Assembly: GCA_964017045.1 (NCBI GenBank)
Contig: OZ024796.1
Span: 23,871,010 to 23,935,009, forward strand
Reading direction: 5' to 3'
DNA: 64,000 nt
From: Omphiscola glabra
Taxonomy: Eukaryota > Mollusca > Gastropoda > Lymnaeidae
Shown here: positions 11,101-21,829 of the stretch, piece after piece
Layout of the letters: each line of letters begins with the position of its first letter
Numbering within the stretch: position 1 is the stretch's first letter
Made by a program: the position numbers and the translations under genes
Notes under the pieces: generated by a model
The model's database searches: none
The model's input: only the letters and a program-made list of their open reading frames with translations
Told to the model about the DNA's origin: nothing

Positions 11101-14100
11101 TATTTCATAAAAATAAACATATTTAAAACTACCATATCAACTCACCTCAAGTGAGCAAACTTCAATCTTTCTTTGGTAAACCAAAATATAATGGTCACCA
11201 CTATTTGTAAATAAAACAGTCTGTGCCACTGAAAATAAAATATTAAGAAAAAATTGAACTCTTTATTTCCTTTGAATTAGGATGTTTTTGTATCTTTGAT
11301 CCAATGATGTTTTTGTATCTTTGATCCAACCAAACTTGAAAAAAATAATCAAGATACAGACTTATTACGGTACTAAAAATGTATTAAAGTACTCTTTAAA
11401 TCTCTATTATTTAGGAGGCAACAAAACTATACGTTTATTTACATTCTTTTAGTCTTCTTTGAAATGCCAACTTCCCAGTGACTAGGTCCCATGTCAAGAA
11501 ACTTTTGTCATTGCCAACTGAAAGGCCAAGCTTTCCACTGGGGTGTACAGCTATGGACATCACATGAGATCTAAATGGTTAGAATTACAAGAGAGACAAG
11601 AAATATTTTCATCCAATTTCAGTTAAGATAATAAAAAAAAAACACAACAATTTCAACATTCAATACATAGTGAATCAAGTAACCTAATATTAGGACGCAA
11701 TTTTAACATTATTTCTGAAGGTCTGGTACGTTCATGAAATAAGACATAAATACTAATTAATTTTTTTGAATGTTTACACATAAATGTTAAATTTACATTA
11801 AGAAATGTCATATCTTAAAACTTACTTAAGTCCATGAATCAATTTTTAAATTATTTATGAATGTCCTGTATGTCCATGAAATAAGACATATAAGTATAAG
11901 TACTTATGACTTTCCTGAATGTTTACACATAAATAAATGTTAAATTAACATTGAGGAACTGTCATATCTTAAAACTTACTTATGGCCTTTTAGAGTTCGT
12001 AGCATTTCCCAGTTTTTACTTTTCCACATACAAATATTTCCATCTTCACTTGCTGAAAACATGTGGCTTGTTCCATAAAATGTGAGGCAATTTACTGTTC
12101 CTTGTGACGATAACAATATAAATGAAATAAATTATATTATATGGTACTGAAATATATACATTTGATAAAACAAAACAAAAAAAAATATTTATTTTAATAA
12201 ATCCATTTGTTAAGCCATATAATTAATCCTGGAAAAATTTGCATAATTTTAAAGGGACCTTACCAGTGTGTTCAAAAAGGCCTCCAATATCCTTTCTTTT
12301 ATTAAGATTGTGCAGCCTTATAGAATCATCTGTGCTACTGGAAGCTAGAATTCCAATTGGTGAAACTCCAATTGATCTTAAAGCACCTCTGTGAGAGTCA
12401 TCTGTGAAGCTTACATCCAGGCCATAGAGCTGAGGGTAAATTGATTTAGATATATATACATTTTAAAATCATCTAAATAATTAATCGTATTTAAATAATG
12501 GAGCTCCCAAACAGACTGTGCAACCCTCCAAACTAAAAAAAAAAAAACTAAACAAATATTTATAAACTAAGCACTAATTTATTTCAGAATATCTTGTAAT
12601 CACCCTCCCCAACCTTCTAAAAACTGGACAAGAACTAGCTAATTTCCAACAATAGGAAAAAGTATGTTCTGAAACTGTTCTACTTTACTCCCTGCCTTGC
12701 CACTTATCATATTTATTATTGAGGTAGACAGCATATGTTTTTTCCTATTGAAGAGTTCTCTGGTCCAGCTGAGTAAATCCATTTGTCCTTAAGTTAAGAT
12801 ATGGAAACAACATACCGATACTCATAGCATACAATACATAGGTACTAAACGATTTCCTCAGAGCACAGAACCGGGTACCAAGTTGTGACAATTAACATTC
12901 TTTCCTGTGTTTGTGCCCTAAATCAAAACTATAGTTACTAGATACATAAATTCAGGGACAAAACAGTTGCCTAGCATAAATAGGTACCTCCCTCCATTGC
13001 TAACAATAAATTTGTATAACAGGCCTAATAGGTATAATCACAATTTAATAAAAAAATTTCAACAGCTCTTCTTTTGCTACCTATGGCCTTTGTGGGCTAA
13101 GATTGGGATAGCGGTACTGCTGCCAAGTCTTCTGCTGTATATAGGTTATAGAGATTCCCCAGAATAACTATCAGCCATAGGTCTGTAGGGGTACTCAAAA
13201 GATTTTAACTTAGTGTTTAATTTGATACAAATTTATTTTCTCATTTGTTATTTTGTGTTGAAAGAGTGGGGAGGGTTCTCCTATCCCCAGAAAATTATGG
13301 TGAAATGTCCAATGAAATGGCGACATGATAGAAATTAATAGCATTTTTTCAACAAATCAAAAATCAGCACTTATACTTTAAGTTTGCATCTTTTTTTTCC
13401 ACAGGTGACCTTCTTGGGGTATCAGCAAGGATGTTTGTTTTTTTAATTTTGAACCTTGCCGTAAGTTGAATTTCAATAAAAATGAATATAAAATTTCATT
13501 TCCATGTATTTCATATTAGCATTATTAATCATCAGATTTAGTTTATGACCTGAATAATGCGAAGTGAAGAACTGAAAAGTTAACATACAAACTTTTAAAT
13601 TTATTTTTTAGGTTCAACAATTGTTCTGTTCACCCAAGTCCAGAGTTGTTGGGATTTCCTAAAGTGATCTCACTGCATTTATGTTGAGACAACACTTGGG
13701 AAAAACCCATACCACTAACTCAATCTTTAACGCCTATGTGCCATAGCATTGCAAGCAGCTATTGCAATTGACAAATTGTTAATGAACCAATCTTCTGCCA
13801 CATGGAACACATCAAAAATACATGCTGTATGGATAATATAGCTCATATTGATGGTAAAAAAAAATATCACTGTAACTGTATGAGTATGACTTAATGACTA
13901 GGATGTAACTAATACTGTCACTGTCTATACTTATTGATATTGATTTATTTTGTGCTACTGTTGTTTTAGGCGAGTATTTAGTTTTTACTTTCACTTTAGG
14001 ACTAAGCAGAGGCGTAGTGTGGGGGGTGTGTGGGCAGGGGGTACAGATGTACCCAGGCGCCAGCTAGTTAGGGGCGCCAAAATGTGCTTTGATATTATTT

Positions 14101-15018
14101 TATTGATGAAAATAATGGGTTTGAGAGTTGAAAAAAGGAAAAGAGGGCGCTTTAAAATGAATCTTGTCCCCGGGCACCAAACACTCTTGTACGCCTCTGG
14201 GACTAAGGACTTTACCACTGTCCAGCCTGTTTCAGTCATAAGAGGAGTCGGTTATTAAATTGTTTAGACTGCACTTAGACAGAACAAGTTAAGTCTCTGA
14301 TTAAATTGAATAAAAATAATAGTAATTTAATAAGTAAGTTTAGTAAGGCTCGTATTAAATTTACTGAGCAGGGGCGTCATTTCAGGTTTTTTCAGGGGGA
14401 GGGAGGCAAAGGCAAAACTTGGTCCGCTTGTTTTTTATTACTGATACTGGAGGTGCCACTCACAGTACATAGCAATTTAAATAAAACCTGCAAATTCAGG
14501 TGGGAGGGGCAAATGCCCCACTCAAATGACATCCATGTTACTGAGTATATATACAAGTGGCTAATGCTAAAAGATTGTCCCATGACTTCATTTGCGTGTT
14601 TTGTTAAGTTGCTGTTTTATTTTTATGTTGCTGATGACTTTAGGGTTCAGGCGGTTAGGTTTAGGGATAGATTTAGGGTTCAGGTTAGGTTTAGGGATAT
14701 AATTTAGGAATGTTTTTCATTATCATTATTTTTTAACGTTTCATTCTTAATTTCATGGGTCACGGCAATCAAATTTGCGGCCATGGTAAAAAACGCGAGC
14801 CTATCTCTTCGCATTTACCATATAAATATAGTATTAATTAGTATAGTTTCTAAAACGGCTTATTAAAATTAGTTTATAAAGTAAAAACTTAGTAAGTAAG
14901 TTAGTAAGTAAAGTCTAGATAGGTTAACTAAGTATCTTACTTCATTCTTTGTTTTGGTCACTTTATAGCCCAGTATTAAATTCTCATATGTGCCAATAAC
15001 GAGCTCTATATTCTCCAT
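8183..15018 (-). CDS. PAK1IP1: PAK1IP1/MAK11-like WD-repeat protein, eleven coding exons
   Basis: Exons in transcript order: 15018-14941, 12429-12264, 12100-11980, 11570-11443, 11228-11146, 10842-10780, 10331-10216, 9819-9717, 9274-9178, 8934-8705 and 8227-8183. They total 1230 bases (409 aa). Phases are consistent and all junctions are GT-AG. The N-terminus MENIELVIGTYENLILGYKV matches the start of PAK1IP1. WD-type blades include ILASSSTDDSIRLHNLNK, MFSASEDGNICMWKSKNWEM, LGLSVGNDKSFLTWDLVTGK and LIAVGGDDRNVIVFDVLSGK. The C-terminus is a Lys/Glu-rich, nucleolar-type tail from about residue 330. Human PAK1IP1 (392 aa) and yeast Mak11 act in 60S ribosome assembly; the human protein also inhibits PAK1. 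The last junction (weak donor CAA|gttgaa) is the least certain: without it exon 10 reads on to TAA at 8669-8671. Confidence 0.93.
11010..11105 (+). repeat. Penelope-type motif, best-preserved hammerhead-like core
   Basis: gctgaagaaggttctaagcc followed by gaaacgttcacatc. It has CTGAAGA and GAAA separated by a short GGTT/AGCC stem, then ttgattcaagcttcaacata. It lies in PAK1IP1 intron 5 on the opposite strand. It is related to the copy at 46040-46110, which shares the cttcaacata tail. Confidence 0.5.
11700..11990. repeat. Tandem duplication spanning the PAK1IP1 exon 3 donor
   Basis: Two imperfect ~135-bp copies (about 11710-11833 and 11850-11985) share catgaaataagacata, gaatgtttacacataaat and catatcttaaaacttactta. 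The second copy abuts exon 3 and holds its real 5' splice site at 11974-11979. The first copy carries an identical decoy donor (gtaagttttaagatatgaca on the minus strand). Confidence 0.75.
14007..14199. mobile_element. hAT-like MITE, 193 bp, 8-bp TSD GGACTAAG
   Basis: Starts CAGAGGCGTAGTG, ends TACGCCTCTG, and is flanked on both sides by a perfect GGACTAAG (13999-14006 and 14200-14207). CAG-type terminal inverted repeats and 8-bp duplications are diagnostic of hAT transposons. The internal sequence (gatgaaaataatgggtttga, ggaaaagagggcgctt) recurs inverted at 37108-37332. It lies in PAK1IP1 intron 1. It is non-coding; the short ORFs on both strands are incidental. Confidence 0.85.
14369..14537. 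mobile_element. hAT-like MITE, 169 bp, 8-bp TSD TTACTGAG
   Basis: Starts CAGGGGCGTCATTT, ends AAATGACATCCATG, and has perfect flanking TTACTGAG (14361-14368 and 14538-14545). Same subfamily as 20856-21030: both share catttcaggtttttt, aaaacttggtc and acatagcaatttaa. It lies in PAK1IP1 intron 1. Confidence 0.85.
14640..14800 (+). repeat. Dispersed repeat with TTTAGGGTTCAGG telomere-like stretch (copy 1)
   Basis: Repeated tttagggttcaggttaggtt followed by cttaatttcatgggtcacgg and gcggccat. An inverted copy with the same order of blocks is at about 38805-38945. A trace of it is at 9604-9630. The TTAGG-like repeats are degenerate and belong to this dispersed element, so they are not evidence of a telomere. 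Confidence 0.65.
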
Positions 15019-15205
15019 TTTCGAATTACATCAAATTAAAATATTGCGAAAGTTGGCAGTATTCTTTATTTAGAATATGCCTTTACATAGGCTATTTACT
15101 ATTCAGTCTCTCGGTGTAAACACAACGCTACTTTCGATAAGAAGGTACTTCCGTCTCTTCAGTTCTTCACGTGTGATAACAGTAAATCTAAATACCGTAA
15201 AAATA
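15019..15205. promoter_or_regulatory. Presumed PAK1IP1 promoter/5' UTR, possibly bidirectional
   Basis: Upstream flank of the PAK1IP1 ATG. It is more balanced in composition than the surrounding introns around 15110-15180 (ctcggtgtaaacacaacgct, ttccgtctcttcagttcttc). No TATA box was assigned. The divergent candidate exon begins at its far edge. Confidence 0.35.
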
Positions 15206-15234
15206 ATGCGAAGAGAAAAGAAGAAATTAAACTG
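15206..15234 (+). other. Possible first coding exon of an unidentified divergent gene
   Basis: ATGCGAAGAGAAAAGAAG and further codons read MRREKKKLN(W) and run directly into a strong donor, GTAAGT, at 15235-15240. It starts 188 bp from the PAK1IP1 start codon on the opposite strand, so a shared bidirectional promoter is possible. I found no downstream exon that can be joined to it, and it may equally be a non-coding transcript or chance. Confidence 0.2.
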
Positions 15235-15817
15235 GTAAGTGGATCAAAATGTTTTGTTGTATCAAATTAATCACTATAAATTATCAAAGACCACAGATAT
15301 TTATTGAAAAACAGAAATTTTGCAAAACGAACAATAAATTGTTGAAATATTACTATTGTAAGTTTTATTGACCACCATAAAAATATACGTAATTACATTG
15401 ATGTGTTTTGAGGTTTCTAATCTTTTTACTTTTAAAAAAAAAAGTTCTAAGACTATGGTCTTTTTAAAAATGTAAATAATGAAATAAAGTAAAAGAGTAG
15501 CTAAAATTTAAATGTACTTATTTATTGTGATAAAACAGTGTGAGTGTTTAAATGAGTGTTCCTTGTTATTATTTGTTTTAAATCCACCGATATTTCAGTA
15601 CAGAAATATCGTTGGATTTAAAGCTAATAATATCCAATCTTCTTGGGCCCCCTTTTTTTCGAAAAATAATTACTTAAAAAATTATTGTTTACACGTTTCG
15701 AGGACGAAATTTTAATCTAGAAATAGAAAGTTCTTTACTGTTCTACGGGGATATCTAAAGGGAACATGATACGATCCTTAAGGCTTAAGGTGGATGATTA
15801 AACTGGAACCCACCGGC

Positions 15818-16408
15818 AACACGATCCCATCGAGTGACGGGATCAAATTGGAATCCTACGCTTCGGCAAAAGGGATCCCATCGGATCCTAATGGGGCCGG
15901 GATTCCGATGAGAATGGGATACCATCGGGATATGGGATCCAATTTGACCCAATAAGAACGGGATCCCATTGGAAAATGGTATCCCACTTGGGATCTCAAT
16001 TAGTTCGGTATCCCACAGGGATCGGGATCCTATTAGGATGTGGGATCCCATTTGGAAAAGGGATCCCATTTGGAAAAGAGACCCCCATGTTCTCGTGATC
16101 CAAATGGGATTCTATTTGGAAACGCTGTCTAAATCGGGATCGGGATCCCAATGGAATCCTTTAAGGGAAAGTGATCCCAATGGGGTCGGGATCCCATTTT
16201 GAAACTGGGTCCCAAACGGGATCGGTATCACAATGGGGTCGGGATCCAAATGGGATCGGGATCGGAAAACCAATGGGGTCGGGATCTCAATGGGTCGGGC
16301 TTACAATGGGATATGGGATCCCAATGTGGTCGGGATCCCAATGGGATCTCATTTGGAAACGGGATCCAGAGGTATCGGGATCCCACCGGGATCGGGATCC
16401 CATCGGTA
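15818..16408. repeat. GGGATCC-rich degenerate minisatellite
   Basis: About 590 bp of variants of gggatcccaatgggatcgg. The units are near-palindromic (GGGATCCC) with irregular spacing of about 14-26 bp. The array stays largely open in several frames on both strands because the unit lacks stops. No protein is inferred from these ORFs. Confidence 0.85.
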
Positions 16409-16489
16409 AATGAAGTGAAGACGAAATATAAATGTCACGAAACATGCATGCTAATGAAAACATCAATATAAACAACCAAAACGTTGAGA

Positions 16490-17130
16490 GAGTGGCTACT
16501 TTCAAATATCTAGGGATGACTACAAATGAGCACATGAAATAATGGCATAGGTGAAAGAAGGGATAACAGCAGCCAACCGTTCTTATTTCAGCCTAAAAAA
16601 TAGCTACAAGGAAGCAAAAACCTCTCATGGGGAACACAGAAGGCAATATACACCACTGTCATAAGACAAGTTGTTACTTACTCAAGTGAGACTTGGTCCC
16701 TTATCAGAAAAGCAGAGAACCTGCTTAATACATAAGAGGGGAAAATTATCAGGAAAATATATGGCCCAGTTATAGACAAAGGTGTTTGGAGAATCCGTAC
16801 AAACCAAGACCTGTATCAATTGTATTAAGACCAACCCATAGTCGCAAAAAAAAAAAAAAAAAAAAAAAGCAGATTGCGTTGGACAGGACACATTGCGAGG
16901 ATGCCGGCGTGTAGAGCAACAAAAGTGATCTTCGGGCAGAAGCCTGGGGGAAGACGGCTCACCGGTTGACCAAGACTGGGATGCATCGACGATGTAGATA
17001 ATGACTAACACCAGCTGGAGGTTTGCGCATGGAGGCGGAATGATATGGATCGATCCTAATGGAAGGATGTGGGGGAGCAGGCCAGAGCCCCACATGGGCT
17101 GTAGTGCTGCTAATGATGATGAATATTTCA
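16490..17130 (+). pseudogene. Non-LTR retrotransposon C-terminal remnant
   Basis: Readable in shifting frames: ATFKYLGM, ITAANRSYFSLKNSYKEAKT, VIRQVVTYSSETWSLIRKAE, then RLRWTGHIARMPACRATKVI, FGQKPGGRRLTG and EQARAPHGL. This is the region just after the RT palm plus the zinc-knuckle-like tail of jockey/RTE-type LINEs. It is of the same kind as 2450-3460. A 23-base poly-A (16847-16869) interrupts it and many stops are present. Confidence 0.8.
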
Positions 17131-17514
17131 GTTCTTGCCTTTGGCGCCCTATGTCCTGGTCAGGGCCATGCGAAAGGGGCAGCCACTTCAGGTGCCAATA
17201 CTATGGAAGCACCAAAATCGTAAATTATTATGAAACTGGGTAAGGGGTGCCATTTTTAGATCTTACCTCGGGCGCCGTATTTCTTTCGCACGCCCCTGGT
17301 ACTCGGTACGCCTATGCCCAGTGTTTTCAGTTCTCAAAAAGGGGGGGGGGGGGGAGATTTCCCACGACCATCATAAGTATCCTAGTATGAAAATAAGAGA
17401 GTTGGATCTTTAATTAAAATAAATGCAATAAACTCATCTCTTTCGCAAACACCTGCTGGGATGATGTTGTCTACCATCTTTTCCAGCTAGTTATTATCTC
17501 CCAGCTTTGTTTTT

Positions 17515-17585
17515 GTACAGCGCTTCGAGCCTTTGGGGATAAAGCGTGATTTTTCAAATGAACTTTATTATTATTATTATCATTA
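17515..17585 (-). repeat. LINE/SINE 3' tail with (ATT)n
   Basis: On the minus strand it reads (aat)n, aaagttcatttgaaaaatca, then ccccaaaggctcgaagcgct. It is a short retroposon tail adjacent to a trinucleotide microsatellite. No coding part is attached. Confidence 0.45.
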
Positions 17586-17647
17586 AGATATTTGAACACC
17601 GAAATTAACAAACAGCTAACTGGAACAACGGAAGACTGTCCGACCAC

Positions 17648-18028
17648 CCCTAATGTCACAGGCTGATTCGACTTCCAAAATGCCGTGACAGTGCGATTAC
17701 CGATGGTTTTTGGACTGTGACGACCCCAAATGTCACAGGCTGATTCGACCTCCAAAATGCCGTGACAGTGCGATAACCGATGGTTTTTGGACTGTGACGA
17801 CCCCAAATGTCACAGGCTGATTCCACCTCCAAAATGCCGTGACAGTGCCATAACCGATGGTTTTTGGACTGTGACGACCCCTAATGTCACAGGCTGATTC
17901 GACCTCCAAAACGCCGTGACAGTGCGATAACCGCGATGGTTTTTGGACTGTGACGACCCCTAATGTCACAGGCTGATTCGACCTCCAAAACGCCGTGACA
18001 GTGCGACAACCGATGGCTTTTGGATTGT
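17648..18028. repeat. 77-bp minisatellite, about five copies
   Basis: The unit begins aatgtcacaggctgattcga and contains gccgtgacagtgcgataacc and gatggtttttggactgtgac. Copies start at 17652, 17729, 17806 and 17883, plus a last one with a 3-bp insertion. Divergence between copies is only a few bases. Confidence 0.9.
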
Positions 18029-19018
18029 GACACATCTCCGCAGGTCTTTAAAAGTGGGGCGGGTATGAATGGAAGGGGACGGAGTTATTAACCGGTAAAT
18101 AAAATTGTAAATATGTCACTACCAGACTATACATTGAGATGGCATTTTGATTTAGACTTCGGTGGTGGTTGTTTTACAACTTATTATTTTCTCTTTTTTT
18201 ATATATATTTAAATTTTCTCTGGTTTGAAGAGTGGTGGGTACCAGCATAATTTGAGGTTGGGTTTTTTTTGTTGTTGTTTCTTTTTTAATGAGATGAGGG
18301 GAGATAAAAATGTGTTACCATTAATTGATGTCAATGACTCTTATAAACCCGGAGATGACTAGAAGCCAAGTTATACTGCTGTATGCCCTTTCTGTACTAT
18401 ATCGTGCTCTTTCGAGTATTACAAAAACTAGAGGGCTGTCCCCAACAAAATAAATAACATTGGGATCTATTATATTTCTAAATGTTTGCGTTCTCGTGGG
18501 CAAGTGAAAGATTGGTTAATTAACTTGAACCTTACGCAAATGGGGGGGGGGGGGGGGGGGGACGTCAACAAAAAACACGAACATTCAAAGTCTAGAGGTT
18601 TATTCATTTATCTTAGAGGAGACGCGTACGTTCTTAGAGTACAGTTTCGTCACTGTTACATCATGAACTGCTTCATTCTTTTTTTAGTTTTAATGAATGA
18701 AAGCCCGACCAGAAAGAGAATGCGCCAAAACGACCTTGAGTAGCGTGTGTAACTCTTGTACCATGTGGGGGAGGGGTCAGAGGTTAACGGGAGGGTCAGT
18801 GTCAGGCCGTGTACCGTATTTTGACAGTTGTGACTGCGACACCTGGGTGAAATATCAACAATAAAACAATAAGTATGGGAAATTAAAATATCCTCAATTT
18901 ATTTTATACGTGTATGCCTTTCGGTCAATGATTGTCTCAAGCAGTGAAATTGTTGATGTTTCATTGATTTTGAGAATTATTGATTGACTAGTTACTTTGC
19001 CTAGAGATTGGTGTAGAC

Positions 19019-19199
19019 CAGTGGTCGGCAAATCGCGGCTCTGTAACGATCTGAGTGCGGTTCGGCCAGAAATCGGCTTTGACTCCGAAAGACATGGTTC
19101 TTGACAGGTTCTTGAAAAGAAATTTGGCTCTCAAATTTTTTTTATTCGCCCTGCTACTGAATTGTGGCTCTTTTGACTAATAATTTTGCTGATCCACTG
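19019..19199. mobile_element. hAT-like MITE, 181 bp, 8-bp TSD
   Basis: Starts CAGTGGTCGGCAAATCGCGG and ends TTTTGCTGATCCACTG. It is flanked by gtgtagac (19011-19018) and gtgtaggc (19200-19207), 7 of 8 identical. The interior has the ggctc...ggttcttg pattern typical of hAT non-autonomous elements. No ORF. Confidence 0.85.
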
Positions 19200-19807
19200 G
19201 TGTAGGCCTATGCTCAGAGGCGTAGGTGACTATCTTGACAAGGGGTGGGAGGCGGTACAAGCTTAGCCATCATTTAGCCAGTACATTTCTACAAGTGACA
19301 TAAACTGAGGCTGAATACATAAGAAAGTCTCGCGATATATTTAAAAACAACAAAGCTCTCAGTTTAATTAAATCTACACATTTTATTGATGAACAATTTT
19401 TCCAATCATTACAAATATACAAACTCTGAATAAAAGAAATCGAAGCATTACATTTTTTATATAAACCTTTATAAAACCATAAATAAAATCTTTAGAAAAT
19501 AGTTATATCATTAAATAACTGTACACATGTTCCTAAATTTCGAGATGACACCCAAACATTTTGAACAAATCCCCACGACTCTAGCTAGATTCTTGGGCAT
19601 CGTAAAAGAAAAAAAGACGGGCGCATTCTAGCCATCTCTGATCACTGATATATATTTTGCTTCTGGTGCGTCTTTTTCGAAACCGTGTTATATTAAAAGA
19701 ACGGAAAAAGGGGGGGGGGGCTTATCATGCATGACGTGTGAACTCGTGTATATAATTATTTTTTTGGGTGTGGGGTGTGTTTGCAAATATTATATTAATC
19801 AATAAAG

Positions 19808-19985
19808 AGCCACGGGTATGGTATAGGACTGTCTGTAGGCCCATTGTTTAAAAGCCGACAGGTATGGTGTGGATCTGTCTGTAGGCCTATTGTTTACAAG
19901 CCAGCAGGTATGGTGTGGATCTGTCTGTATGCCCATTGTTTAAAGGCCGGCACTAGGGCGTAGGAGTGTCTGTAGGCCCAATTCT
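19808..19985. repeat. Minisatellite of about 57 bp, 3-4 copies
   Basis: Repeated ggtatggtgtggatctgtct then gtaggcccattgtttaaaag with moderate divergence, just left of the MITE at 20007. Confidence 0.7.
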
Positions 19986-20006
19986 CAAAATACCCGGACC
20001 CGGGGT

Positions 20007-20169
20007 CAGTGGCATAGCGAGGGGGGTAAGGGGTGCATCATGCCCCGGGCGCTACTCACAAAGGGGCGCCAAATGGTATATTTTACATATAATATTGTAT
20101 GGTTTTCGAATAGGGGGGCGCTAAAAAGGTATTGTGCCCCGGGCGCGAGTTAAGCTCGCTACGCCACTG
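20007..20169. mobile_element. hAT-like MITE, 163 bp, 8-bp TSD CCCGGGGT
   Basis: Starts CAGTGGCATAGCGAGG, ends CTCGCTACGCCACTG, and has perfect CCCGGGGT on both sides (19999-20006 and 20170-20177). The interior carries two gccccgggcgc blocks. Confidence 0.88.
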
Positions 20170-20524
20170 CCCGGGGTAAAAAAATGCACACCTACCGAAA
20201 TGCTACAATTCATGTTATATTTTAGTTAAATGGACAGTCGCTGCGGTATTATGGCAACGTATGTCTCTTGCAATATTTAGTTTTTATAAATTATTTGAAT
20301 TAAACACATTTATTATTATTATGCTAAATAATTATTTTGTTGTGCGTAACCGCGGCCGTGTTGAGAAGAAGTAGGGTCCAGGGGAAACACTGAAAGTGAC
20401 GGTCCTCATTTTATAAAATAATAAAATAAAAAACACAAACTATATATATCTATTATATATAGGGGGCGCTAAAACTATATAGATCTTGCATGCCATAACT
20501 ATATAGATCTTGCAGGGCACTACT

Positions 20525-20727
20525 AGAGGAGGAGAAGAAGAGGAAGACAAAGAAAAAGATGGGAAGATAATATCAAAGAATGGAAGGGATTAAAACTAGG
20601 CGATGCTATGCGTAGGGCAGAAGACCGAGAGGAATGGAGAAGAATCGTGTACATGTCATCTGTGGCGCCCCAACGGACGAAGGACTACGGGACCTGATGA
20701 TGATGATATATCTATTATATATATATG

Positions 20728-20759
<32 letters not shown>

Positions 20760-20760
20760 G
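20525..20760 (+). pseudogene. LINE 3' end: last ORF2 codons plus microsatellite
   Basis: One open frame reads IKEWKGLKLGDAMRRAEDRE, then EWRRIVYMSSVAPQRTKDYG and T, followed by TGA repeats, an AT tract and (AG)n. This AEDREEWR...SVAPQR-KDYG ending is the conserved C-terminus of a widespread invertebrate non-LTR retrotransposon. Only the tail is present. Confidence 0.8.
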
Positions 20761-20855
20761 TCTGTGCAACCCCTGATATTGGTTGTTGCAATGGCCCCTT
20801 CGCTCCGACCTCTTCGCATGACTCTGAGCGTAAGTACGCTTTCGAAGAGTAGGCC

Positions 20856-21030
20856 CAGAGGCGTCATTTCAGGTTTTTTTTCAAGGGGGGTGAGCAAAAC
20901 CAAAACTTGGTCGGCTTGTTAAGTTGTTTATTACGGGAGGCGCCATAGTACATAGCAATTTAATTAAAACTTGTAAATTCAGGGGGGGGGGGGGAAATGC
21001 CCCACCCTGCTGTACCCAGCTGACGTCCTG
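20856..21030. mobile_element. hAT-like MITE, 175 bp, 8-bp TSD AGTAGGCC
   Basis: Starts CAGAGGCGTCATTTCAGG and ends AGCTGACGTCCTG, with perfect AGTAGGCC on both sides (20848-20855 and 21031-21038). Sister copy of 14369-14537. Contains a 12-base poly-G near 20983-20994. Confidence 0.87.
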
Positions 21031-21038
21031 AGTAGGCC

Positions 21039-21829
21039 TACTGCAAAATTCGCACGATCTCAGCACAACCCCAAAATTGTCACCAGCATTCAATAGATAT
21101 TTTTTTTAAGTTATGACAGTTGAAGAACTATCTTGTACACCTGTTCCCAAAACAAGAAACACGAACAAACAAAATTATATACTAACTTTTTTTTAAAAAA
21201 TGTGAGCTGACAGTTGTCCTTAATTTAAAACAAAATTTTAAACCAGTTGATGTGACAAGATCTAGCAGTTTACTCAGTGTCAACTGGGTGCCATTCCTCT
21301 ACCCTGCCTTTTTTTTTTTTTAAATTTCTTTGCTTCCTGAGTCCCAAGAGACGTACAAGTTGACATGAGGTGACATGGTGCACATGGTCCATTAACGTTC
21401 CATTTGTTGCTCCAAGCCATTCGTATATTTATCTCAATCTGATGTACCAGATTTTTTTTAATTTGAAAGTTAAATAAAGTATGTGTGTATATTGTTTTAT
21501 TAAATTACAAACCTGTAAACTGAGGGTGACAAACAGCTCTACTGTATTGCCAGGATGTGCATTATATTTTTTCCATATGAACCATGTTTACCAAAATGGA
21601 TAATCCATACTCTTCTCTATCTGGGTGTGTGATTGACCTCAGCGTCGAAGTTGTAAAATAAAGTGTACACTTAACTAGCTACATCGCAATAACATATAAC
21701 TATAACAAATAGTAACAGTTCATTCGCTAAATTACGCAGTGGTATCATAGTTATGTTTTTTTATTTATCATTATTATTATCTAATATAATTAGATAAACA
21801 CATTTTTTTTTTAAAGTCTGACCAATTGA
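21039..21829. other. Unassigned AT-rich stretch
   Basis: No ORF over 100 codons and no recognised repeat. Low-complexity T and A runs only. Confidence 0.4.

Noticed and set aside
13999..14258. 102-codon ORF (MCYCCFRRVF...) as a gene
   Set aside because: It spans a MITE in PAK1IP1 intron 1, and its similarity to the ORF at 36917-37264 is due to the shared MITE interior.
14640..14705. TTTAGGGTTCAGG tracts as an interstitial telomere
   Set aside because: The same degenerate stretch occurs with the same non-telomeric flank at 38805-38945, so it is part of a dispersed repeat.
15785..16535. Several overlapping 77-94-codon ORFs on both strands
   Set aside because: They translate the GGGATCC minisatellite and show only its periodicity.
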